Below are positions 57,352 to 64,000 of a stretch of DNA of 64,000 nucleotides, one piece after another. This DNA is from Xaviernesmea oryzae (GTDB lineage: Bacteria > Pseudomonadota > Alphaproteobacteria > Rhizobiales > Rhizobiaceae): contig NZ_FOAM01000001.1 in NCBI RefSeq assembly GCF_900109605.1, positions 186,001-250,000 on the forward strand, written 5' to 3'. A model generated the notes under the pieces. It saw only the letters and a program-made list of their open reading frames with translations. It did not search any database and had not been told where the DNA came from. The position numbers and the translations under genes were made by a program. The number at the start of each line of letters is the position of its first letter. The first letter of the stretch is position 1.

Positions 57352-57999
57352 ATGCCTGATCTGCTTCTCTATATCGGCAACCAAAACTATTCATCCTGGT
57401 CGCTGCGGCCCTGGCTGGCGCTCACGGCCGCCGGTATTGCCTTTCGCCACGAGGTCATTCCCTTCGATTTTCCGGCCGGCAATCCCGCCATTAAGGCGGT
57501 CTCGCCGTCCGGCCGGGTGCCGCTTCTCGTCGATGGCGATTTGAAGATCTGGGAATCGCTTGCCATCATCGAATATGCCCATGAGCTCTATCCCGATGCC
57601 GGTGTCTGGCCGAAGGATCGGGCAGCGCGCGCCGATGCCCGGGCGATTTCCGCGGAGATGGTGTCGAGCTTCCATGCGCTGCGCAATGCCTGCCCGATGA
57701 ACATCCGTCGCCCCGTCCGGCCGATTGCGCTGCCGGATGGCGTGAAGGACAATGTCGCGCGTATCGAGGCGCTCTGGCACGAGCGGCTCGACCGCTTTGG
57801 CGGGCCCTTTCTCTATGGCGCCTTCAGCGCGGCCGATGCAATGTATGCGCCTGTGGTCAACCGCTTCGAGATTTACGCGCTGACGGATCATCCCAGGACA
57901 CTAGCCTATATGGAGGCGGTCAAGGCACATCCGGCCTTTGCCAAGTGGCGGGAGGCGGCGCTGGCCGAAAGCTGGATCGTCCCGGAAGACGAGGCCTGA
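57352..57999 (+). CDS. Glutathione S-transferase family protein
   Basis: The product has 215 residues. The thioredoxin-like N-terminal domain (1-80) has NQNYSSWSLRPWLAL with the Ser of zeta/beta-type enzymes, SPSGRVPLLVDGD with the cis-Pro and WESLAIIEY that binds glutathione. The helical C-terminal domain (90-210) has FLYGAFSAADAMYAPVVNRF (20 residues). Such proteins conjugate or isomerise small electrophiles; the substrate cannot be predicted. It lies between mtgA and rpmF. Confidence 0.93.
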   Translation: MPDLLLYIGNQNYSSWSLRPWLALTAAGIAFRHEVIPFDFPAGNPAIKAVSPSGRVPLLVDGDLKIWESLAIIEYAHELYPDAGVWPKDRAARADARAISAEMVSSFHALRNACPMNIRRPVRPIALPDGVKDNVARIEALWHERLDRFGGPFLYGAFSAADAMYAPVVNRFEIYALTDHPRTLAYMEAVKAHPAFAKWREAALAESWIVPEDEA

Positions 58000-58177
58000 A
58001 AAGCGCGTTCGTCATTCGGCGGAACGCGCCTGCTAGGTTCAAAAAAAACCTGTGGGGACTGGTCAAGCAGGGCCGTTGCATGTATAAGCCGCCCACTTTC
58101 GACGATTGGCATCTGTTTCGATAGGCCCGGCTTGCGCGGCTGCGAACGGTGTTTGCCCCGACATTTGGAGTTTTGAA

Positions 58178-58363
58178 ATGGCTGTACCGAAAAGAAAAAC
58201 GAGCCCGTCCAAGCGTGGCATGCGCCGCTCCGCCGATGCGCTGAAGTCTCCGACCTATATCGAAGACAAGAACTCCGGCGAACTGCGTCGTCCGCACCAC
58301 ATTGACCTGAAGACCGGCATGTATCGTGGCCGCCAGGTTCTGACCCCGAAGACGAGCGCCTGA
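58178..58363 (+). CDS. rpmF: 50S ribosomal protein L32
   Basis: A 61-residue protein with [20 protein letters not shown] (20 residues) at the N-terminus and [16 protein letters not shown] near the end, the alphaproteobacterial L32 form without the Cys zinc pairs. The frame is open upstream, but the family starts at ATG 58178. A strong terminator follows. Confidence 0.98.
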   Translation: MAVPKRKTSPSKRGMRRSADALKSPTYIEDKNSGELRRPHHIDLKTGMYRGRQVLTPKTSA

Positions 58364-58391
58364 TCGCTCTCTCGAGGATCTGATTGCAAGA

Positions 58392-58418
58392 GGCCGGTGC
58401 GCAAGCGCCGGCCTTTTT
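58392..58418 (+). terminator. Rho-independent terminator of rpmF
   Basis: GGCCGGTGCG and CGCCGGCC pair around CAAG (58392-58413) and are followed by TTTTT. Confidence 0.85.
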
Positions 58419-58752
58419 CGTTATGGGCTGTCGCATCGTCAGCGCTGAGAGGGCCGGCCGGAAATAGAGGGGATGGCTTGGGATCGATGGGAGCGGACCC
58501 GGCGCCGCCGCACCAGGTCCGCTCAGCGCTGCCGGCTGAAAGGGAAAAGCCAAGCTGCGCGGGGGCTGAATGCGCAGCGCGGGATGCCCGCCAAGGATCA
58601 GGCCATTCCCGCGTTTTCAGCGCATTCCCCTCTTCAACAACGGGGCTTAGGGACAGTTCCAGAGCGGATGTGCCGAAATCTTGCCGGATATCCGGCTGTC
58701 GGACCCATCCTCCCCCCTTGCCGATGCAGGACAGGCGGCACTGCGGCCCGCT
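58419..58752. other. Intergenic region after rpmF
   Basis: About 330 bp with no recognised gene. A 120-codon plus-strand ORF in this area is rich in Arg, Ala and Cys and has no domain pattern. Confidence 0.5.
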
Positions 58753-58902
58753 TTATTGAGACTGTTGAATGGCGTGGGGCGAAGGCTGTGTCTGATCTGC
58801 GCTGCTGTCGCGATTCATGTTGCCGGGACTGCGCATGGCCAGCATGGCCACAATGACGACGGCAGCCAGGATGAGGATGATGAAAAGAGGGCGACGAGCC
58901 AT
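58753..58902 (-). CDS. Small single-helix membrane protein
   Basis: A 49-residue protein with one membrane helix (PLFIILILAAVVIVAMLAM) after a positive MARR start, then a short polar tail with Gln/Ser. GGAG lies about 8 nt before ATG 58902. The frame is open upstream, but that part does not look coding. It has a plausible start and topology but no known family. Confidence 0.6.
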   Translation of the reverse strand: MARRPLFIILILAAVVIVAMLAMRSPGNMNRDSSADQTQPSPHAIQQSQ

Positions 58903-59182
58903 GAGAACGCTCCAATCGAGGAAGGGCTCCACCTCCAACCATCGCTTCCCCTCAAGGTTCCCGCAGCCTTGCGCGGCCAGGAGCAGCGCTCCGTCCTTCT
59001 TTCGTACGGTGGAAGACGGTTCGATCGATGCGGGCGATTGTGGAAGGGTCTGTTCATACGCGTGGTTTATCTTCTCCGTGCAGAAAGATGGTTCATGCCT
59101 TGAGCCTTCGGCAAAGACCGTGGGGTTCCACGGTCTGGATGGTCCAGCCGATGTGGACAGGCTCTTGAGGGATCGCATTTTC

Positions 59183-59935
59183 ATGGCACAAGCTTGTCTG
59201 GGCTGCCGGGATGGCGCCGCATTCGCCCACCCCTTTTCCATGGCTTTCCAACCGATCGTCGATCGCCGCTCTGGCCGCATCTTTGCGCATGAGGCACTGG
59301 TGCGCGGCATTGGCGGCGAGGGTGCGGGCAGCGTGCTGTCGCAAGTCTCCGACGAGATGCGCTACGCCTTCGACCAGCAGTGCCGCGTCAAGGCCATTGA
59401 ACTGGCCGCAGCGCTGTTCGACCAGACCGAGAAACCCTATCTGTCGATCAATTTCATGCCGCGCGCCGTCTACGAGCCGCGCGCCTGCATCCGCCTGACG
59501 CTGGCCACGGCCCAGCGCACCGGCTTTCCGCTCGACCGGATCATTTTCGAATTCACGGAGAACGAGCAGCTCGACACGGCCCATGTGCTCGGCATTCTCA
59601 AGACCTACCGGGAAATCGGCTTCAAGACGGCAATCGACGATTTCGGCGCCGGCTATGCCGGGCTCAATCTTCTCAGCCGCTTCCAGCCCGATATCGTCAA
59701 GCTCGACATGGAGCTGATCCGGAACATCGATACCGATCGGGTGCGCCAGATCATGGTCGGCAAGATGGTCGAGATGCTGCATGCGCTGAAGGTCGAGGTC
59801 GTCTGCGAGGGTGTCGAGACCTTCGCCGAATATCGCGCACTTGCCGATCTCGACGTGGACTATATCCAGGGCTATGCCATCGCCCGGCCAAGTTTCGAGG
59901 CGCTCTCCCTCGTGACCCTTCCCCTGGCGGCATGA
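59183..59935 (+). CDS. Stand-alone EAL-domain protein
   Basis: The product has 250 residues. A short N-terminus with ACLGCRDG (Cys-x2-Cys) precedes an EAL domain that starts MAFQPIVDRRSGRIFAHEAL (20 residues). The signature is EALVRG. The domain has NFMP, FEFTENEQ, DDFGAGYAGLN, KLDMELI and CEGVETFAEY. In active EAL phosphodiesterases the motifs are EALLR, N, E, DDFGTG and K; here they are largely kept, so cyclic-di-GMP hydrolysis is plausible. ATG 59183 puts the Cys pair at the N-terminus, which as I recall is typical of a rhizobial subgroup. It is followed by a bidirectional terminator. Confidence 0.88.
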   Translation: MAQACLGCRDGAAFAHPFSMAFQPIVDRRSGRIFAHEALVRGIGGEGAGSVLSQVSDEMRYAFDQQCRVKAIELAAALFDQTEKPYLSINFMPRAVYEPRACIRLTLATAQRTGFPLDRIIFEFTENEQLDTAHVLGILKTYREIGFKTAIDDFGAGYAGLNLLSRFQPDIVKLDMELIRNIDTDRVRQIMVGKMVEMLHALKVEVVCEGVETFAEYRALADLDVDYIQGYAIARPSFEALSLVTLPLAA

Positions 59936-59972
59936 GCGGCCGGCTTTATTGACGTCTCCGTCTGGACACGAC

Positions 59973-60003
59973 AAAGCGCGCAAGGCATGGCCCTGCGCGC
60001 TTT
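59973..60003. terminator. Bidirectional terminator between EAL and tctA genes
   Basis: A perfect 10-bp stem, AAAGCGCGCA (59973-59982) and TGCGCGCTTT (59994-60003), with an 11-base loop sits between two convergent genes. The A- and T-ends make it usable from both sides. Confidence 0.75.
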
Positions 60004-60025
60004 GGGTCGTTTGCAGCCGTTCCGC

Positions 60026-61543
60026 TCAGTCTTCGCTGGCGGCGAGCTGGGAAAGCACCTGGCCCTTGCCGCGGGCGCGCAGCACCGCCGGCACGATCAG
60101 GGCGAGCGCGGCAATTGTGAGCAGCACGGCGGCGATCGGCGAGGTGAAGAGCACGCTCGGATCGCCCTGGCTGATGGCGAGCGCCCGGCGCAGCTGCTGT
60201 TCGGCCAGCGGCCCAAGGATCAGGCCGACGACGACGGGCGCGATCGGATAGCCGAAGACCCGCATGAGATAGCCCATCAGGCCGAAGGCCAGCAGCATGC
60301 CGAGCTCGAAGACGGACGGATTGGCGCCGATGGTGCCGAGCGTGGCGAAGGTGAGGATGCCGGCATAGAGCCAGGGACGGGGAATGGTCAGAAGCTTCAC
60401 CCAGAGCCCGACCAGCGGCAGGTTCAGGACCAGCAGCATGAAATTGGCGATCAGCAGCGAGGCGATCAGGCCCCAGACGAGCTGCGGATTGGTGGCGAAG
60501 AGCAGCGGGCCAGGCTGCAGGCCATATTGCTGGAAGCCGGCCAGCATGATCGCCGCCGTCGCCGTGGTCGGCAGGCCCAGCGTCAAGAGCGGCACCAGCG
60601 TGCCGGCGGCCGAGGCATTGTTGGCGGCCTCGGGTCCGGCCACGCCTTCGATGGCGCCATGGCCGAATTCCTCCGGATGCTTGGTCAGTCGCTTCTCGGT
60701 CGCATAGGAAAGGAAGGTGCCGATTTCCGCACCGCCGGCCGGCATGGCGCCGATCGGAAACCCGATCACGGTGCCGCGCAGCCAGGGCTTCCAGGAGCGG
60801 GCCCAATCCTGCGCTGTCATCCAGACGGAGCCGCGCACGGCCTCGACCTTTTCCGGCCCCTGATCGCCTTGCGCGGCGATGTAGAGCGTTTCGCCGATGG
60901 CGAACATGGCCACGGCCAGCGTCGTCACCTCCACGCCGTCGAGCAGGTCCGGCACGCCGAAGCTCATGCGCGTCTGGCCGGTCAGCTGGTCGATGCCGAT
61001 GATGGCGAGCGCGAAGCCGAGGAAGAGCGAGGTCAAGCCCCGCAGCGTCGAGTCGCCGAAGGCGGAGGAGACCGTGACGAAGGCGAGCACCATCAGCGCG
61101 AAATATTCGCGCGGGCCGAAAACCAGCGCCAGCTTGACGATAGCAGGCGCGATGAAGGCCAGGCCTATGGTGGCGATCAGGCCGGCGACGAAGGAGCCGA
61201 TGGCGGCGGTGGCGAGCGCCGGCCCGCCGCGCCCGGCCCGCGCCATCTTGTTGCCCTCCAGCGCCGTGACGATGGACGAACTTTCGCCCGGCGTGTTGAG
61301 AAGGATGGAGGTGGTCGAGCCGCCATACATGCCGCCATAATAAATGCCGGCGAACATGATCAGCGAGCCGCCGGGATCCAGCCGATAGGTGACCGGCAGC
61401 AACAGTGCGACGGTGAGCGCCGGGCCGATGCCGGGCAGGACGCCGACGGCAGTGCCAAGCGTCACGCCGATCAGCGCATAGACAAGGTTCATCGGCTGCA
61501 TGGCGACCAAAAGGCCCTGCAGGAGGAATTCGAAGGTGCTCAT
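60026..61543 (-). CDS. tctA: Tripartite tricarboxylate transporter, large membrane subunit
   Basis: The product has 505 residues with about eleven to twelve membrane helices. [20 protein letters not shown] (20 residues) near residue 40 and [20 protein letters not shown] (20 residues) near 320 are the TctA hallmarks, the two inverted halves of the TctA fold. It forms the transport channel for citrate, tricarballylate or a related acid, driven by the ion gradient. Last gene of tctC-tctB-tctA; the gap to tctB is 113 bp. Confidence 0.95.
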   Translation of the reverse strand: MSTFEFLLQGLLVAMQPMNLVYALIGVTLGTAVGVLPGIGPALTVALLLPVTYRLDPGGSLIMFAGIYYGGMYGGSTTSILLNTPGESSSIVTALEGNKMARAGRGGPALATAAIGSFVAGLIATIGLAFIAPAIVKLALVFGPREYFALMVLAFVTVSSAFGDSTLRGLTSLFLGFALAIIGIDQLTGQTRMSFGVPDLLDGVEVTTLAVAMFAIGETLYIAAQGDQGPEKVEAVRGSVWMTAQDWARSWKPWLRGTVIGFPIGAMPAGGAEIGTFLSYATEKRLTKHPEEFGHGAIEGVAGPEAANNASAAGTLVPLLTLGLPTTATAAIMLAGFQQYGLQPGPLLFATNPQLVWGLIASLLIANFMLLVLNLPLVGLWVKLLTIPRPWLYAGILTFATLGTIGANPSVFELGMLLAFGLMGYLMRVFGYPIAPVVVGLILGPLAEQQLRRALAISQGDPSVLFTSPIAAVLLTIAALALIVPAVLRARGKGQVLSQLAASED

Positions 61544-61656
61544 CGCCCAAAACCCTCACAGCGCGCGGCCTTGCGCCTTGAAGGCGGCCGGCGCGACAGA
61601 CAGTAAGAAGAGAAAATTGGGCCGGCGGAATAGGTTCGCTCCACCGGCCAGAGCCG

Positions 61657-62148
61657 TTACCGGCGCAGGAGATGCTCCAGCGGCCCCGCCGGCAGCGAAA
61701 GCTGCAGCAGACCGGCGAAGAGCAACCAGATCGCCAGACAGAGCACGATGCCAAGCGGAATGGTGATGTACAGCTTGCGCTTGCCGAAGGCGGCGGCCGT
61801 CATGGCGAAAAGCAGGCCGGTGGCGATCGAAAAGCCGAGCGTCTTCAGGCACAGCATCTGCAGGACCAGCCCGCCGACCACCCAGGCCGCAGGCGCGATC
61901 TGCTGGCGCTCGCGCGCCGGGAAATCGCCGGCTCTTGCGGCAATCGCCGTCCAGACCGCCAGGCCGAGCAGACAGGTGGCGATGACGATCGGGATGGTCG
62001 CAGGGCCAATGCGCGAATAGTTCGCAACAGCCGTCAGCCGCGACGCATCCCAGAAGATCAGCGCCGCCAAGGCCGCCAGGAAGATGGCGATGCCGAAGGC
62101 GGCTTTATCCGCCTTCGGCCGCGTGGAGGAGGGGACGCCCCGGCTCAT
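61657..62148 (-). CDS. tctB: Tripartite tricarboxylate transporter, small membrane subunit
   Basis: The product has 163 residues with four membrane helices (about 15-35, 50-68, 90-130 split in two, 132-152), the TctB layout. The start overlaps the tctC stop by 4 bp (ATGA), so the two are coupled. TctB subunits are poorly conserved, and the assignment leans on size, topology and position between tctC and tctA. Confidence 0.9.
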   Translation of the reverse strand: MSRGVPSSTRPKADKAAFGIAIFLAALAALIFWDASRLTAVANYSRIGPATIPIVIATCLLGLAVWTAIAARAGDFPARERQQIAPAAWVVGGLVLQMLCLKTLGFSIATGLLFAMTAAAFGKRKLYITIPLGIVLCLAIWLLFAGLLQLSLPAGPLEHLLRR

Positions 62149-63089
62149 TGCACCAGGCCGATGTCTTTGAGCACGGTTTCGGTGGCGGCGATGTCCTTGT
62201 CGAGCTGGGCCTTGAAGGCATCACCGGCCAGATAGGTGTCCTGCCAGCCCTTGGTCTTCAGCACCTCTGCCCATTGCGGCGACTTGACGAGCTTTTCGAT
62301 ATCGGCGCTGACGGCAGCCTTCTGCTCGGCCGACAGCCCAGGGGCGGCCGCGACCATGCGCCAGTTCTGCACGGCGATGTCGAGGCCGGCTTCCTTCAAG
62401 GTCGGCGCATCGACGCCGGGCAGGCGCTCGGCCGAGGAGACCGCCAGGAGCCTCAGCGTACCGGACTTGATCTGCGATTCGAACTCGCCATAGCCGGAAA
62501 TGCCGGCGGTGACCTGCGCGCCGAGAATGGCCGCCAGTGCCTCGCCGCCGCCGGAAAAGGCGATGTAGTTGATGGCCTTGGGATCGACGCCGGCCGCCTT
62601 GGCGATCAGCCCGGCCATGATGTGGTCGGTGCCGCCGGCCGAGCCGCCTCCCCACGAGACCGAGCCCGGGTCCTTCTTCAGTGCGGCCACGAGATCGGCC
62701 ATGTTCTGGATCGGTGATGAGGCGGGGACGACGATGGCCTCATATTCGCCCGTCAGGCGGGCAATCGGCTCGACGTCGCGCAGCGTCACCGGCGAATGAT
62801 TGGTGAGGATGGCGCCGACCATGACATAGCCGCCGACCAGCAGCGTGTTCGGATTGCCATTGCCCTGGCTGGCGAACTGCGCAAGGCCGATGGTGCCGCC
62901 GGCGCCAGGCACGTTCTGCACCTGGACATTGCCGGAAATGCCGGCCTGCTGCATGACCGTCTGCATCGAGCGGGCCGTCTGGTCCCAGCCGCCGCCCGGA
63001 TTGGCCGGCGCGACGATCGTATAATCGGCGGCAAAGGCGGGGAAAGCGAGCACGGCGCTCAGGACAGTCGTCATCAGAAAATGCTTCAC
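62145..63089 (-). CDS. tctC: Tripartite tricarboxylate transporter, periplasmic binding protein
   Basis: The product has 314 residues from GTG 63089, with GGAGGAG about 6 nt upstream; an ATG 30 nt earlier lacks such a site. A Sec signal (about 1-20, ends AFA) is followed by [20 protein letters not shown] (20 residues), the Bug/TctC start with the Gly-rich ligand loop, and [17 protein letters not shown]. It captures carboxylates for TctAB. The gene is preceded by a 266-bp gap and by a second, unrelated binding-protein gene. Confidence 0.95.
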   Translation of the reverse strand: MKHFLMTTVLSAVLAFPAFAADYTIVAPANPGGGWDQTARSMQTVMQQAGISGNVQVQNVPGAGGTIGLAQFASQGNGNPNTLLVGGYVMVGAILTNHSPVTLRDVEPIARLTGEYEAIVVPASSPIQNMADLVAALKKDPGSVSWGGGSAGGTDHIMAGLIAKAAGVDPKAINYIAFSGGGEALAAILGAQVTAGISGYGEFESQIKSGTLRLLAVSSAERLPGVDAPTLKEAGLDIAVQNWRMVAAAPGLSAEQKAAVSADIEKLVKSPQWAEVLKTKGWQDTYLAGDAFKAQLDKDIAATETVLKDIGLVQ

Positions 63090-63355
63090 GGGGATGCTCC
63101 TCCATCGGCTTTCCGTCAAAGCTCTGCGTGAGCCTGCGGCTGCCTGCGTTTCAATCGATTGAAGCGGGAGAGGAGCCTCAAGTCCGGTGCCGCTTCATAA
63201 GGCGCCGGTCTTCAGCACGTGGCATCTCCTCCCTGCCGTCCCGTCCGCCGCCTCCACGGCAGTCGAGAGCTGCAAGGCACCACAGGAAGCTGACATTTAC
63301 CTGACATAAACCAATGGAGAGCGCTCGAAGGCCAATTTGCGGGGCATAAGCGCGA

Positions 63356-64000
63356 TTATTGCAGGCGCAGCATCTCGTTCCAGCGCGCAATGACCCGCGC
63401 GCGCTTGACCTGATCGAGATAGACGACCAAGCCGGGGCTGACTGGGACAGGGCGAAGCTGGCGGGCAAGCGTGCCGGAAAACACGTCGCTGCCGTCACCA
63501 GGCGCGGGCACCGTGCCATTGACGGCGGGCGCATGCAGTTCGCGCGCCATGATCGCCTGGCCGGGCGCCGACATGAAGAAGGCCAGGTAGCGCTTGCCGA
63601 GATCCGGCCGGCCGGCGGCCTGCGGCACCAGGCCGATGCGCGACATGACCACCGTATAGTCCTTCGGCAGGACGATGCCGACCTCGGGATGGCGCGAGGC
63701 CCACTCGGCCGCGTAGGAGCCAAGGATGTTATAGCCGATGACGAAGCGCCCATCGGTGATGCGCTCCAGGATCGCCGTGCTGGTGGAGTAGAGCTTTACC
63801 CCCGCTTTGCCCATGGCATGGATCACCGACCAGATATCGCCGAACTGCTCCTGGTCGCGCGCCATGAAGAGGAAGCCGACGCCGGAGCGCTCGATGTCAT
63901 AGGTGCCGATGCGGCCGAAGACCGCCTCGCCCTGGCGCTGGAGATAGGCGACCAGTTCCGAGCGGCTGGCCGGTGGCGGCTCGCTGGCGAAGCTCGGCTT
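63356..64000 (-). CDS. ABC-type (iron-like) substrate-binding protein, 5' end outside window
   Basis: The last 214 residues are present and the start lies beyond 64000. The sequence matches extracellular solute-binding proteins of the Fe3+/thiamine/2-aminoethylphosphonate group: RIGTYDIERSGVGFLFMARD (20 residues), GVKLYSTSTAILERITDGRF (20 residues), GIVLPKDYTVVMSRIGLVPQ (20 residues) and GKRYLAFFMSAPGQAIMA. Such genes occur beside Tct transporters together with a TctDE-type two-component system, where the protein may act as a sensor partner; the neighbours that would show this are outside the window. The metal-binding Tyr residues of true iron binders cannot be confirmed. Confidence 0.85.
   Translation of the reverse strand, partial: KPSFASEPPPASRSELVAYLQRQGEAVFGRIGTYDIERSGVGFLFMARDQEQFGDIWSVIHAMGKAGVKLYSTSTAILERITDGRFVIGYNILGSYAAEWASRHPEVGIVLPKDYTVVMSRIGLVPQAAGRPDLGKRYLAFFMSAPGQAIMARELHAPAVNGTVPAPGDGSDVFSGTLARQLRPVPVSPGLVVYLDQVKRARVIARWNEMLRLQ

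Noticed and set aside
59987-61606. 539-codon plus-strand ORF opposite tctA
   Set aside because: It is antisense to a clear TctA protein and has Gln/Arg/Glu-rich composition without domains.

Overview
The window looks like a chromosomal segment of a Rhizobiaceae member (Rhizobium, Agrobacterium or Sinorhizobium type alphaproteobacterium). The evidence is high GC, an NdvA/ChvA-type cyclic beta-1,2-glucan exporter, full-length pyruvate carboxylase, DUF982 and DUF3008 proteins, a tripartite tricarboxylate (Tct) uptake system, and the housekeeping order ispG - ispA - mtgA - GST - rpmF. No rRNA, tRNA or CRISPR array was found.

Layout. (1) 1-5300 is an integrated element or island edge: a phage terminase-small-like ORF with a broken reading frame, an unknown membrane protein, a lipoprotein, a P4-type tyrosine integrase, and an overlapping HipA-like kinase/DUF3037 pair. 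(2) 5302-19200 is mixed core and accessory sequence: lipid A phosphoethanolamine transferase, DUF982, a DUF2243 fusion, two EamA transporters, a CHASE4-like GGDEF/EAL protein, an orphan amino-acid binding protein, Mqo, a DUF475/TerC-like membrane protein behind a structured leader, and a metal-type MerR regulator. (3) 19478-40535 is a surface-polysaccharide locus: a methyltransferase with a long repeat-built coiled coil (reading frame broken inside the repeats), a TPR-GT2 protein, a GT2-GT4-GT4-flippase operon, an acyltransferase-3, a Wzy/ExoQ-like polymerase, a secreted RTX protein with a glycosidase-like domain, a HAD protein with its own coiled-coil repeats, another GT4 and an unknown surface or tail-like protein. 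(4) 41050-64000 is core-like: ndvA, a LuxR solo, pyc, a polar amino-acid ABC transporter, a DeoR-MFS pair, an NTF2-like protein, the isoprenoid/peptidoglycan/L32 group, a stand-alone EAL protein, tctA-tctB-tctC and the 3' part of a second binding-protein gene.

How the genes work together. The polysaccharide locus has the parts of a Wzx/Wzy pathway: glycosyltransferases build a repeat unit, the flippase exports it, the Wzy-like protein polymerises it, and the acyltransferase and methyltransferase decorate or end the chains. A secreted Ca-binding glycosidase-like protein could trim the product. The most unusual item is the methyltransferase-coiled-coil gene: eleven 21-residue units in tandem, a 1-nt deletion in unit 6, and an architecture that recalls chain-length ruler proteins such as WbdD. 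That role is an inference and has not been shown.
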